The translations under genes were made by a program, and so were the position numbers. A DNA stretch of 64,000 bases from CAVSCD01 sp963726335. GTDB taxonomy: Bacteria > Acidobacteriota > Aminicenantia > Aminicenantales > UBA8522. The notes under the pieces were generated by a model. That model saw only the letters and a program-made list of their open reading frames with translations, was not told the origin of the DNA and ran no database searches. Shown piece after piece: positions 34,613-43,355 of the stretch. The stretch lies in assembly GCA_963726335.1 (NCBI GenBank), contig CAVSCD010000012.1, positions 682,001 through 746,000 on the forward strand. The letters are read 5' to 3'. Within the stretch, counting starts at the first letter, position 1; every line of letters starts with the position of its first letter.

Positions 34613-35881
34613 CTATATCAGCTTGTCGATCAACGGCGCCAGGACGAGGACGGCGATGCCGACGGCGAGCTGGAGGAGCGCGGGAACCAGGCAGTGGCGC
34701 AGGATCCCGGACAGGCGTTTTTCGCCCACGACCTGGGCCGCGAACCGGACGGAGACCGCGGCCGGCGGGACGAGGTCCCCGAGGCCGGCGATGGCCGAGA
34801 GCGAGGCCGAAGTCAGCAGGGCATTCCGGCTGATCAAAGCCAGGATAAAGGGGATGCCCAGGATCGACGCCGACCCGAACGTGGACACGCCGCCGAAAGC
34901 GGGCAGGCTCAGGGCGATGCCAAGATACAGAAAAAGCGACGGCAGCGAGAGGATGGAGACGACCGTCCAGCCCCGCGCCCCGGTGAGCGTCATGATCTGG
35001 ATGAACATGCCGACGCCGGCCAGGATGGCCAGGATGGGCATGGCCTCCTCGATCGCTTTCTGCGTCACCGTGAGGAGGTTGAGGCGGCGTCCCGAGACGA
35101 GGCCGGCCAGGCTCGCGGCCAGGAAGGCGGCGGGGATGCCGATATCCGGGACCCTGCCGCCAGACACCCCGGGCGCGGCCATCAAAAAAAGGAGGACGGA
35201 GAAGGGGACGAGGAGGCGCAGTCCGTAGTCCGGCCAGATCGAGGGCGGGACGATGGCCAGCATTTCCTCCCGCCCGATCGCTTTGAGGTGCGGGAGGCCC
35301 AGGATGAGGGGGATGGCCACGGCGAGCGGGACGACGATGATGAGGAGCGGGACGGTGATGCCGACGTAGGGCATGTCCACGCCGCTGCCCATGATCATGA
35401 CGAGGATGTTGACCGGCGGGGCGATCATGCCCAGGATGCCGCCCATGGCGACGAGCGCGCCCGTCTTGAGGCGAGGCAGGCCGAGCTTCATCATCACCGG
35501 GGCGATGATCGGGCCCGTACTCAGGATGGCCGAGACCGAGGAGCCGGTCAGCATTCCGGGGAACATCAGGATGAACATGACCGCGAGGAGCAGGAGCACG
35601 CGGCTCCGGTAGAAGGCTTTGAGGAGGCCGGCGGCGGCGGTGTCCAGGACGCCCGAGGCCTCGAGGACCTTGATGAAGATCGTCGCCGTGATGATGATCA
35701 GGATGGTGTCGAAGTAGCCGAACCCGCCCTCGATGAGGTGGCGGACGCTCAGCCCTTTCCCGGCGAGGACCGAACCGGCGACCGCCGCCAGCGCCAGCGC
35801 GATGCCGATCGGGAACCTGGCGGCCATCGCCAGGGCGGCGAAGACCGCCACCATCACCAGGAAAACCAGCCACTCCGGCAT
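34613..35881 (-). CDS. TRAP-transporter large-permease-like (DctM-like) membrane protein
   Basis: The 422-residue protein has about 11-12 hydrophobic segments. It shows DctM/ion-transporter superfamily features: FPIGIALALAAVAGSVLAG near the start, MFPGMLTGSSVSAILSTGPIIAPVM (~107-131, split by SSVS), GGILGMIAPPVNILVMI (~145-161) and LPAFGGVSTFGSASILGIPF (~330-350), a second re-entrant hairpin. Classical TRAP large subunits use DctP and DctQ partners; neither is present. The gene sits 4 nt after a DUF6305-type exported protein and directly before the 50-aa membrane protein. The substrate is unknown. Confidence 0.8.
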   Translation of the reverse strand: MPEWLVFLVMVAVFAALAMAARFPIGIALALAAVAGSVLAGKGLSVRHLIEGGFGYFDTILIIITATIFIKVLEASGVLDTAAAGLLKAFYRSRVLLLLAVMFILMFPGMLTGSSVSAILSTGPIIAPVMMKLGLPRLKTGALVAMGGILGMIAPPVNILVMIMGSGVDMPYVGITVPLLIIVVPLAVAIPLILGLPHLKAIGREEMLAIVPPSIWPDYGLRLLVPFSVLLFLMAAPGVSGGRVPDIGIPAAFLAASLAGLVSGRRLNLLTVTQKAIEEAMPILAILAGVGMFIQIMTLTGARGWTVVSILSLPSLFLYLGIALSLPAFGGVSTFGSASILGIPFILALISRNALLTSASLSAIAGLGDLVPPAAVSVRFAAQVVGEKRLSGILRHCLVPALLQLAVGIAVLVLAPLIDKLI

Positions 35882-35885
35882 GGAT

Positions 35886-36458
35886 TTATTGAGTAAAAGC
35901 CTGGACCAGCGCCGCCTGGGCGTCGGTGGTCTTGTCCACCTCGATGAGTGGAATGTCGCGGGCCTGGCAGATCTTGGTGAAGAACTCGTCGGCGTTCCCG
36001 GACTTGACGACGATGACCAGACGGGCGAGAGGCAGCAGCTTCGCCATCAGGTCGTCGGTCTGCTGGCCGCGCCGGCCTTCGCCGCCGAGATGGAGACAGA
36101 GGATGGGGATCTTGGCCTTTCCCGCCTCGGCGACGAGCGCCTCGACCCGCTCGTTCTCCTTGTCGATATCCAGCCCGGCGGCGCCCAGGCCCTTGAGGCT
36201 GGTCCCGAGCACGAGGCCGAGCGTCTTCATGCCGGCCAAGTCCTTCGGTCCGGCGAGCTTCGAGAGGGTGTAATCGAGACCCGCCCGCTTGGCCAGGACC
36301 GCGGCGATCTGGACCTCGGCGTTCTGGCCGGCCGAGGTGATGAGGAGCGGCGGTTCGAACCGCCCGCCGGACGCCTGGCTTCCGGGCAAGCCGGGGACGG
36401 CCGCGGTCGCGACCATGAAGGCGGCCGCGACCCATGAGGCGATGACCCTGTACTTCAT
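35886..36458 (-). CDS. DUF6305-like exported protein
   Basis: The 190-residue protein has an N-terminal signal (YRVIASWVAAAFMVATAAVPG). The mature domain begins PPLLITSAGQNAEVQIAAVLAKRAGLDY and continues LGLVLGTSLKGLGAAGLDIDKE, IPILCLHLGGEGRRGQQTDDL and LARLVIVVKSGNADEFF. This is a Rossmann-like alternation of strands and helices. I associate it with the DUF6305 family, which has no assigned function; this assignment is from memory of the motif and is moderately certain. Its stop is 4 nt before the TRAP-like permease, so a periplasmic substrate-recognition role is plausible (inference). Confidence 0.7.
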   Translation of the reverse strand: MKYRVIASWVAAAFMVATAAVPGLPGSQASGGRFEPPLLITSAGQNAEVQIAAVLAKRAGLDYTLSKLAGPKDLAGMKTLGLVLGTSLKGLGAAGLDIDKENERVEALVAEAGKAKIPILCLHLGGEGRRGQQTDDLMAKLLPLARLVIVVKSGNADEFFTKICQARDIPLIEVDKTTDAQAALVQAFTQ

Positions 36459-36524
36459 GTTTCAACTCCTCGGCCTGGATTATTAGCCTATCTATACACC
36501 ATCCCGCCGTTTTTTTATACCCTG

Positions 36525-36589
36525 GCCGGAAGCCGTACGCGTCTTTTCCGTGTGATACCGGTGTTCGTCAAAAGGGTCCTGTCATGGCG
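36525..36589. repeat. Second copy of the 7294-7352 intergenic repeat, inverted
   Basis: GCCGGAAGC, TCTTTTC, GTGTGAT and GGGTCCTGTCATGGCG occur here in the same order and spacing as on the reverse complement of 7294-7352. It lies in the gap between the DUF6305-like gene and the IS481 remnant. No gene is visible in 36459-36732 apart from this repeat and the IS end. Confidence 0.6.
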
Positions 36590-36639
36590 AAGTCCGACCT
36601 TTTCGCAGACGCTTTCCTGATCCGGGTCCTCCCCTGATT

Positions 36640-36915
36640 GCTGTACAGACCGGACAGATAGGTTACATAGGTTCGGGGACATAGGTAACACTTCGATACA
36701 CTGCATGGTGATCGTTACGAAGGAGGCTCACCATGCCTTGGGAAGAGGTGACACTGATGTCTCAGAAGCGCGAGTTTATCAGATTGGCTGAGATTTCCGA
36801 TTCCCTGAGTGATGTTTGTCGGAGTTTTGGAATCAGCGGGAAGACGGGCTGCAAATGGATGGACCGATATCAGACCATAGGGTTAGCGGGTCTCGAGGAG
36901 AGACCGAGGCGGCCG
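36640..36915 (+). mobile_element. Truncated IS481-type insertion sequence
   Basis: The left end (TACAGACCGGACAGATAGG at about 36643, then GGTTACATAGG and ACATAGGTAACAC) looks like the terminal region of an IS481-family element. It is followed by a ribosome-binding site (GAAGGAGG) and the first ~60 codons of the transposase. The element stops abruptly at about 36912-36915, where the ggt stop codon begins. The right end and the DDE catalytic domain are missing. Confidence 0.6.
36733..36912 (+). pseudogene. IS481-family transposase, N-terminal fragment
   Basis: About 60 residues survive: MPWEEVTLMSQKREFIRLA, then SLSDVCRSFGISGKTGCKWMDRY and GLAGLEERPRRP. This is the N-terminal helix-turn-helix of IS481 transposases, normally followed by a ~270-residue integrase core with the DDE triad. 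The core is absent. The open frame continues to 37767 only because it runs antisense through ggt, so the remnant should be cut at about 36912. AAGGAGG at about 36719 gives the ATG a good start context. Confidence 0.75.
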
Positions 36916-38673
36916 TCAGTAGCCGGCGCCCCAGCCGTCGCGCCGGGAGTCGGCGCCGCCGATGATCGTCTTCCTGTCGGGAAGGATCAGGATCCCCTGG
37001 GCGCCCCCGAAATACTTGTCATAAGGCTCCCGGACCCTGACCTTGTGCCCCCGTCTTTCGAGGTCGCCCACCGCCGCTTCGGGGATCCTCGATTCCACCT
37101 CGACCGGTCGCGGCGCTCCGCCGACGGAATAGGAGAAGAAACGGGGCGCCTCGATCGCCGCGTCGAGGGGCATCCCGAACTCGGTCAGGTTGATGATGAT
37201 CTGGCTGAGAGAGGAGAAGATGCGCGTCCCGCCCGGAGAACCGAGCGCCAGGAACGGCCGTTCCTCGCGGAACATGATCAGCGGCCCCATCGAGCTCACC
37301 GGGCGGCGCCCCGGCCGGGGCGCGTTGGGGGACTCCGGGTCGGACGCAAAATCGTCCATGTGGTCGTTGAGCAGAAAACCGGTGCCCTCGGGCACGATGC
37401 CCGTGCCGAAGAAGTCGTTGATCGACTGGGTCAGCGAGACGACATTCCCCGCCTCGTCGACGACGCAGAGGTGGGTCGTGTTGGCCGCGTCGCCGGTCTT
37501 GGGCGCGAAATTCCCGAAAGGATAAACGCCGGCGGGCCTGTCGGGCGGGATGCGGGAAGCGACGGCGGCCGCGTAATCCTTGGACAGCAGCCCCTCGACC
37601 GGGATGGAAATGAAGTCCGGGTCGCCCAGGTAACGACCGCGGTCGGCGAACACGAAGCGCAGGGCCTCGCTCAGGTGATGGATGACCGCCGGGGAATTCT
37701 GCCCCCATTCACGGAGCGGCCAGCTCTCCGCGATGTTCAGGAGCTCGATCACGTGGAGCCCGCCTGAAGCCGGGGGCGGCGCCGTGGCGATGCGGAACTC
37801 CTGATATCTTCCCTCGAGCGGCGGGACCTCGACCGCGCGGTAGGCGGCCAGGTCGTCGAGTGTCATGACACCCTGATGCGCCCGGACGGCGTCGACGATC
37901 TTGCGGGCGATCCCACCCCTGTAGAATTCCGACGCCCCTTTTTCGGCGAGCGTCCGGAAAGTGGCGGCGAGCTCCGGGTTGCGGAAGCGCTCGCCGGGCC
38001 CGTAGGGGAGTCCCTGGTTAAGGTAGCAGGTTCTCTCGCCGGCGTTTCCGGACAGTTTTTCGAATTCGTCGTTGTTGATCCCGCTGAAGGTGGCGCTGAC
38101 CGCGAACCCGCGCTCGGCGATATCGATGGCCGGCCGGGCGACTTCGGCGAGTGACCTCGTCCCGTATTTTTTAAGGGCCAGCTCCCAGCCCGCCGGCGCG
38201 CCGGGGACGGCGACCGCGAGGCCGGTGGCTGTTCGCCAACGTCCGGCCTCCTCGCCTTTCTCCAGGAACATGCCGGGGGTCGAGGCGGCGGGCGCCTTTT
38301 CCCTGTAATTGATGACGGTCGTGCGCTTGTCCGCGGCCAGGTGGATGACCATGAAGCCGCCGCCCCCGAGCCCCGAGGCGAACGGCTCGGCGGCGTTCAG
38401 GGCGAAGGCCGTGGCCACGGCGGCGTCGACGGCGTTGCCTCCGGCTTTGAGCACCGCCAGCCCGGACTCGACGGCGAGCGGGTGAGCGGCGACGACCATG
38501 GCCCTCGCGGCCGTGAAATTGAACGGGGCGTGCCGGTCGGCCACCGGTGCCGCCCCGGCCGCCGTTCGCGGCGGCGCCGGCCGGCAGGCGATCTGGAAAA
38601 GGACGGCCGTCGCCAGCAGGCTCAGGCCGAGGCGGCAGGCCTTCCCGGCCGCCGTCCGGCTAGGTCTGTTCAA
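36916..38673 (-). CDS. ggt: Gamma-glutamyltransferase, lipoprotein-type
   Basis: The 585-residue enzyme transfers or hydrolyses the gamma-glutamyl group of glutathione. The nucleophilic threonine is in ANTTHLCVVDEAGNVVSLTQ (~395). Supporting blocks are VDAAVATAFALNAAEPFASG near 100, PVSSMGPLIMF near 460 and ALGSPGGTRIFSSLSQII near 478. The N-terminus reads SLLATAVLFQIACRP, a lipobox, so the protein is probably anchored outside the inner membrane. The TTG at 38673 is chosen as start because the longer ATG form adds 18 basic residues inside scpB. It overlaps the scpB end by 14 nt. Confidence 0.9.
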   Translation of the reverse strand: MNRPSRTAAGKACRLGLSLLATAVLFQIACRPAPPRTAAGAAPVADRHAPFNFTAARAMVVAAHPLAVESGLAVLKAGGNAVDAAVATAFALNAAEPFASGLGGGGFMVIHLAADKRTTVINYREKAPAASTPGMFLEKGEEAGRWRTATGLAVAVPGAPAGWELALKKYGTRSLAEVARPAIDIAERGFAVSATFSGINNDEFEKLSGNAGERTCYLNQGLPYGPGERFRNPELAATFRTLAEKGASEFYRGGIARKIVDAVRAHQGVMTLDDLAAYRAVEVPPLEGRYQEFRIATAPPPASGGLHVIELLNIAESWPLREWGQNSPAVIHHLSEALRFVFADRGRYLGDPDFISIPVEGLLSKDYAAAVASRIPPDRPAGVYPFGNFAPKTGDAANTTHLCVVDEAGNVVSLTQSINDFFGTGIVPEGTGFLLNDHMDDFASDPESPNAPRPGRRPVSSMGPLIMFREERPFLALGSPGGTRIFSSLSQIIINLTEFGMPLDAAIEAPRFFSYSVGGAPRPVEVESRIPEAAVGDLERRGHKVRVREPYDKYFGGAQGILILPDRKTIIGGADSRRDGWGAGY

Positions 38674-39212
38674 CTGTCTTGTCCTCGCCCAGGATCTTGG
38701 CGATCTCCTCCTCGGTCGGCAGCTCATCCAGGCTGTTCAGCCCGAAATACGCCAGGAACCTGTCGCTCGTCCGGTAGACGAGCGGGTTGCCCGGGGCTTT
38801 CTTCCGGCCGACGATCTTGACCAGCTTCTTCTGGAGCAGCGACTTGATGCTGTACGAAGAATCCACGTTCCTCAGGGCCGAGACCTCGGCCAGGGTGATG
38901 GGTTGGTGATAGGCGACGATCGACAGCGTTTCCAGGGCGGCGGCGGAGAGCCGGCTTTTGCGGTCGATCTTGAGGAGCCGGCGCACGTAGGCGTCGAACT
39001 CGGGACGGGTGACGAATACCCAGCCGCCGCCGGTCTGGGAGATCTGGATCCCACGGCCGGGCCTCGGCGTAATCCGCCTGGAGCTCCAGGGCGGCCTGCT
39101 CGACCTCCTCGGCCGGGAAGTCGCTCAGGACCTCCTTGATCTTGTCGACGGAGAGAGGCTCGAGCGACATGAAGATGAGAGCCTCGATCGTCTCTTTCAA
39201 CCCGGGTGTCAT
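38660..39212 (-). CDS. scpB: Segregation and condensation protein B, one frameshift
   Basis: The N-terminal part (LKETIEALIFMSLEPLSVDKIKEVL, then EVEQAALELQADYAE) and the C-terminal part (GGGWVFVTRPEFDAYV, SRLSAAALETLSIVAYHQPITLAEVSALRNVDSS, then FLAYFGLNSLDELP) lie in different frames. The break is near 39050-39056 at a CCGTGGGATCC stretch, where removing one G restores the double winged-helix ScpB. ScpB forms the kleisin complex with ScpA and SMC for chromosome segregation. The ATG overlaps the scpA stop (ATGA). The shift is probably a homopolymer error. Confidence 0.88.
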
Positions 39213-39970
39213 GATTCGCTCCTGGCGGTATGTTCCTTGCGGAGCCAGACTTTGATGGTGTGGAACAGGCGTTCCTGGACCGCCATCACCAGCCTGGCCT
39301 TGATGAGCTCGAGCAGGCTGAAGAAGGAGACGATCGCCTCCTCGAGCGTTTCCCGGGCGTTGAAATAGTCCAGGAAATCGATGACCGACTGCTTCTCGAT
39401 TTCGGCGACGATCTTCCCCATCTCCTCTTCCAGCGAATAGTTCTTCCCCCGGACGACCGTGAAGCTCTCCCCCTCCTTCCTCTTCATCAGGACGAAGAAC
39501 GTCTCGGCCAGGTCGAACAGCGAGACCTCGACGAGCTCGGACTCCTCGGCCTGGGGAACGGGCGGGAGGGTGTCCCGGGTCCAGAGGCTGAGCTGCTCGT
39601 CCTCCTTTTCCTTGAGGAGGGAGCAAGCCGCCTTGATCTTCTGGAATTCCACGAGCTGGTCGACCAGGAAGCGGCGCGGGTCCTCGCCGCCGACGAGCGG
39701 CTCTTCCCTGGGAAGCAGCATCTGCGATTTGATATGGATGAGAAGGGCGGCCATCAGGACGAATTCCGCTTCGCGATCGAGGTTGATCGCCTCCTTCCGC
39801 TCGAGATACAGGAGGTACTCCCGGGTGATGACGGCGATCGGGATGTTATGGATGTCGATCTTCTTTTTCCGGATGAGAAAAAGCAGGAGGTCGAGCGGCC
39901 CCTCGAAGACTTCGAGCCGGACCTGGTAGCTGTCCGCGGCCGGGGTCGGGGTCGGGGTTGAGGTTTCCAT
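39209..39970 (-). CDS. scpA: Segregation and condensation protein A
   Basis: The 253-residue kleisin has the ScpA N-terminal signature YQVRLEVFEGPLDLLLFLIRKKKIDIHNIPIAVIT (residues ~15-50, with FEGPLDLLL). The conserved AAEFVLMAALL-type helix appears here as REAEFVLMAALLIHIKSQMLLP, and the C-terminal winged helix contains VSFFSLLELIKARLVMAVQE. The start at 39970 follows a Thr/Pro-rich leader. It lies 20 nt after trpS and overlaps scpB, the usual partner. With SMC it compacts and segregates the chromosome. Confidence 0.94.
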   Translation of the reverse strand: METSTPTPTPAADSYQVRLEVFEGPLDLLLFLIRKKKIDIHNIPIAVITREYLLYLERKEAINLDREAEFVLMAALLIHIKSQMLLPREEPLVGGEDPRRFLVDQLVEFQKIKAACSLLKEKEDEQLSLWTRDTLPPVPQAEESELVEVSLFDLAETFFVLMKRKEGESFTVVRGKNYSLEEEMGKIVAEIEKQSVIDFLDYFNARETLEEAIVSFFSLLELIKARLVMAVQERLFHTIKVWLRKEHTARSES

Positions 39971-39990
39971 CCGGTTCCGCCGCGGTCCTG

Positions 39991-40983
39991 CTAGAAACCC
40001 AGCGCGGCCCGCACCTCGTCCATGGTCGCCCGGGCGACCTCGCGGGCGCGCCGGTTCCCTTCGTCGAGGATCTCCCAAACCCGGGCCGGGTTCTTTTCGA
40101 ACTCCGCCCGCTTCTCGCGGTACGGCTCGAACATCTCGATCAGGCGCTCGATGACGACCGTCTTGCAGGCCAGGCAGCCGATCCCGGCCGTCCGGCATCC
40201 CCGGGCCAGCTCCTCGCGGGCCGCCTGTTCCACGAAGGCGGCGTGCAGGGTGAAGGCCGGGCAGGCCGCGGGCTCACCGGGGTCGGTGCGGCGCTTCCGT
40301 CTCGTATCGGTGACCATCGTCGAGATCTTCTGCCGGATGACCTCGGGCGGATCCTTGAGATAGACCGCGTTGCCGAAAGACTTGCTCATCTTCCGGCCGT
40401 CCGTCCCGGCGAGGCGCGGTGTTTCGGTCAGCAGCATCTGCGGCTCGGGGAAGACCTGGCCGATCATCCGGTTGAACCGCCGGCAGATCTCGCGGGCCAG
40501 CTCGAGGTGGGCGGCCTGGTCCTCGCCAACGGGCACGATATCGCCCTTATAAAGAAGGATGTCGGCGGTCTGGAGGACCGGATAGCCGAGATAACCGTAG
40601 GTGTTGAGGTCCTTGTCCTCGAGCTCCTTCTGCATGTCCTTGAAGGTCGGGACCCTCTCCACCCAGGGGAGGGGCGTGACCATCGAGAGAAGGAGGTGGA
40701 GCTCGGCGTGCTCCTTGACCTCGGATTGGACGAAGATCACGCACTTGGCGGGGTCCAGACCGACGCTCAGGAGGTCGATGCCCATTTCCTCCGTATAGCC
40801 CTTGATGATCTTGGAATTCTGGTACTCGGAGCTCAGGGCGTGCCAGGTGACGATCGAGTAGATGCAGTCGTACTTGTCCTGCAAGGACAGCCAGTTGCGC
40901 ATGGCGCCGGCGTAATTGCCCAGGTGCGCCGGGCCCGTGGGACGGATGCCGCTGAAGACGGTTTTTCTGTTGGCGGAATTCAT
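39991..40983 (-). CDS. trpS: Tryptophanyl-tRNA synthetase
   Basis: The 330-residue class I synthetase has the HIGH-like motif GIRPTGPAHLGNYAGAM (~12-28) and the KMSKS motif AGTDGRKMSKSFGNAVYL (~192-209). Tryptophan-pocket segments are present (YPVLQTADILLYKGDIVPVGEDQAAHLELAREI, ~134-166). Length and order are typical. It starts 3 nt after the M50 protease stop, so both genes share a transcript. Confidence 0.96.
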   Translation of the reverse strand: MNSANRKTVFSGIRPTGPAHLGNYAGAMRNWLSLQDKYDCIYSIVTWHALSSEYQNSKIIKGYTEEMGIDLLSVGLDPAKCVIFVQSEVKEHAELHLLLSMVTPLPWVERVPTFKDMQKELEDKDLNTYGYLGYPVLQTADILLYKGDIVPVGEDQAAHLELAREICRRFNRMIGQVFPEPQMLLTETPRLAGTDGRKMSKSFGNAVYLKDPPEVIRQKISTMVTDTRRKRRTDPGEPAACPAFTLHAAFVEQAAREELARGCRTAGIGCLACKTVVIERLIEMFEPYREKRAEFEKNPARVWEILDEGNRRAREVARATMDEVRAALGF

Positions 40984-40986
40984 GGT

Positions 40987-41664
40987 TCAGACAAAAATGA
41001 TCTTGAGAATGAACAGTTCGATCGGGCGGATGATCACCTGGAGAAGGCCCATGTAAATGAGCGCCATGACGATGATGAATCCGAACGGCCGGAGGCGGTC
41101 ATAGCGCTGGGCCGCTTCGTCGGACAGCAGCCCCATCAGGACGCCGCTGCCATCAAGCGGCGGTATAGGGATGAGGTTGAATACGGCGAGATAAGTGTTG
41201 ATCTGGACTCCGAAGAAGAGGATCAGGACCAGGCCCTCCAGCGGGTGGAATCCCCGCGGCAGCGAGCCCCAGCCGCTGAGGTAGTTGCCCAGGAAGACCA
41301 CGATCCCCGGGTCGATCAGCCTCAGGACGACAATCGAGACCAGGCAGACGGCGGCCGCGCTCAGGTTGGCGGCCGGCCCGGCGGCGGATATCCAGAGGTT
41401 GTCCCGGCGGGGGTTTCTCAGGTTGAAGGGGTTGACGGGCACGGGCTTAGCCCAGCCGAAGACGGGGAGTCGGGTGATGGCCAATAACAAAGGCAGCAGA
41501 ACCGTCCCGACGGGGTCGATATGGGCGACCGGGTTGAGGCTCACCCGGCCCATGCTTTTGGCCGTAAAATCGCCGAACTTCGCGGCCGCCCAGCCGTGCG
41601 ACGCCTCATGGATGGTGATCGCGAACAGAAGGACGAACAGGCTGATGATGGTGTTGAGGATCAT
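40987..41664 (-). CDS. Site-2-protease family (M50) membrane zinc protease
   Basis: The ~225-residue polytopic protein has zinc motif TIHEASHGWAA (H19-E20-H23 from the chosen ATG at 41664). NPVAHIDPVGTVLLPL follows, and a C-terminal NLIPIPPLDGSGVL supplies the third ligand aspartate. This is the short, PDZ-less S2P subgroup common next to trpS and scpAB. Members cleave transmembrane helices; the substrate is unknown. An alternative start at 41691 adds nine residues. Confidence 0.92.
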   Translation of the reverse strand: MILNTIISLFVLLFAITIHEASHGWAAAKFGDFTAKSMGRVSLNPVAHIDPVGTVLLPLLLAITRLPVFGWAKPVPVNPFNLRNPRRDNLWISAAGPAANLSAAAVCLVSIVVLRLIDPGIVVFLGNYLSGWGSLPRGFHPLEGLVLILFFGVQINTYLAVFNLIPIPPLDGSGVLMGLLSDEAAQRYDRLRPFGFIIVMALIYMGLLQVIIRPIELFILKIIFV

Positions 41665-41724
41665 GGCGGTCAGCGCCCATTTATAGCACAACGGCCGGAG
41701 ATAATAAAGGGACGGCGCGATGCT

Positions 41725-43130
41725 CTAAAGGACCGGCAGGTACGTCTTGACCTCGAAATCGCTGACCTGCTTCTCGAACTCCCCGGAAACGTTATTGCCG
41801 TACTCCGCGATCTCGGCGCGCTTGTTGGCGATGAATGTCTGGAACACGTGCTCCCCCAGCGTTTCCTCGAGCAGCGGGCTTTTTTCCATGAGCCTGACGG
41901 CTTCCTCGAGGTGGCGGGGGAGGGTCCTGATCTCGTGCTTCTTCTGTTTGGCGCCGGACATCCTGTAGATATTCTCCTCGACGGGATCGGGACAGGCCAG
42001 GCCGTCCCGTATCCCCCGAGCCCGGCCGCGAGCATCGTGGCGAGGGCGAGGTAGATATTGCAGGCGGGATCGGGCGAGCGCAGCTCGAGACGCGTGGCGC
42101 CCTCCTTGCCCGGCTGGTATTGAGGCACGCGGATGTAGGCGGAGCGGTTCTTCTGGCCCCAGGCGATATACACCGGCGCCTCGTAACCCTCGATCAGCCG
42201 CTTGTAGGAGTTGACCCACTGGCTCAGGACCGCGGACGTCTCACGGGCGTGGGTGATCAGGCCGCCCATGTAGGCAAAGGCGGTATCCGTGAGATGATAC
42301 TTGTTGTCCTCGGCGAAGAAGACATTTCTGCCGGCCTTCCACAAGGACTGGTGGACGTGCATGCCGCTCCCGTTCTGGCCGTTGATGGGCTTGGGCATGA
42401 ACGTGGCATAGAGGTTGTGCATGCGGGCCACCCTCTTCACCATGTAGCGGAAGATCATGCAGATATCGGCCATATCAATGGCGTTTTGATAGCGGAGGTC
42501 GATCTCGTGCTGGCCGTGCGCCACCTCATGGTGGTCGTACTCGGAGTCGATCCCCATCCGCTTCAGGAGGAGCTGGATCTCCTTGCGCATCTCCCCGTAC
42601 CGGCCGCCGAAGAAATAGCCGCCGCGGTCGCTGAAACTGGTATCCGTCTCGGAGGGGAAAATGAAGAACTCGAGCTCGGGCCCGACCTTGAAATCATCGA
42701 AACCGAACTCCTCCCGGGCGCAGGCCAGGGTTTTCTTGAGGATGTGCCGGGTATCGCCTTCGTAGGGACGGCCCTCGGGCGTCAGGATGTCCCCGAACAT
42801 GATCCCCTCTCGCCACCGGACATCCGGGGAGAATCCCTGGTATTCCCAAGGGAGCAGACGGAAGGTCCGCGCCTCGGGCTTGATGATGAGGTCACTTTCC
42901 TCGATCCGGACGAACCCCTCGATGGACGAGCCGTCGAACCCCTTGCCCTCGCGGAAGGCCGTCGCCAGCTCTTGGCTCGGCAAGGAGAAGTCCATCGGCC
43001 GGCCGAGGATGTCGGGAAAAACCACCCTGATGAACTCCACCCGGTTGGCCGGGTTCTGGACATAATCCAAGACCTCCGGCTCGGACTCGAACCCGAACCC
43101 GGGGTGCTGCGCGTGAGGTTCTTTAGACAT
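41725..43130 (-). CDS. glnA: Glutamine synthetase, one frameshift near the C-terminus
   Basis: This type-I glutamine synthetase contains GKGFDGSSIEGFVRIEESDL, the metal/ATP block KVGPELEFFIFP, HHEVAHGQHEIDLRY, NGQNGSGMHVHQSLW and NRSAYIRVPQYQPG. The last ~100 residues (DGLACPDPVEENIY to TYLPVL) lie in a second frame. The break is near 42018-42024 in a CTCGGGGG run, where restoring one C gives LAAGLRGIRDGL. The ATG at 43130 follows AAAGGAGTTTGCG. It forms glutamine from glutamate and ammonium, and lies divergent from an Lrp-type regulator. Confidence 0.93.
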
Positions 43131-43257
43131 CGCAAACTCCTTTGATTTGGGATGCGCCTGCGGGCCGGCCATGGCCGGGTTGACGCCGGAAGGGCCTTGC
43201 CCTAAGATGACGGCTGTCTTTGAAAACGGAGTCATCGTTTTGCGCATTAGTGATGAA

Positions 43258-43286
43258 TTAATACCACATGAGTTGTCATATGTCAA
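43258..43286 (-). promoter_or_regulatory. Sigma-70 promoter of glnA
   Basis: Read on the minus strand, TTGACA (43286-43281, 6/6) and TATTAA (43263-43258, 4/6) are separated by 17 nt. The predicted start is near 43251, leaving a leader of about 120 nt before the glnA ATG. The -35 box overlaps one of the repeated ATATGTCAAT sites. Confidence 0.6.
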
Positions 43287-43300
43287 TAAAATTATATAAT
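43273..43300 (+). promoter_or_regulatory. Sigma-70 promoter of the Lrp-type regulator
   Basis: TTGTCA (43273-43278, 5/6) and a perfect TATAAT (43295-43300) are separated by 16 nt. The predicted start is near 43307, 49 nt before the ATG at 43356. It overlaps the divergent glnA promoter head-to-head. Confidence 0.65.
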
Positions 43301-43343
43301 TAGTGTTCAATTGACCAATGTCTATTGTAAAATATATGTCAAT
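43278..43343. promoter_or_regulatory. Candidate regulator operator: two ATATGTCAAT sites and a TCAATTGA palindrome
   Basis: ATATGTCAAT occurs at 43278-43287 and again at 43334-43343 (56-bp period). The palindrome TCAATTGA at 43307-43314 lies between them. The region is strikingly AT-rich compared with the rest of the window and spans both promoters, as expected for an autoregulating Lrp/AsnC protein. Confidence 0.45.
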
Positions 43344-43355
43344 TGGAGGGATATC

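Noticed and set aside
33807..35873. 688-residue Arg/Pro/His-rich reading frame overlapping the TRAP-like permease
   Set aside because: It is a shifted frame of the permease, the 50-aa gene and the deacylase, without hydrophobic segments or family motifs.
36733..37767. 344-residue reading frame beginning with the IS481 transposase start
   Set aside because: After about 60 codons it runs antisense through the gamma-glutamyltransferase gene and loses all transposase similarity.
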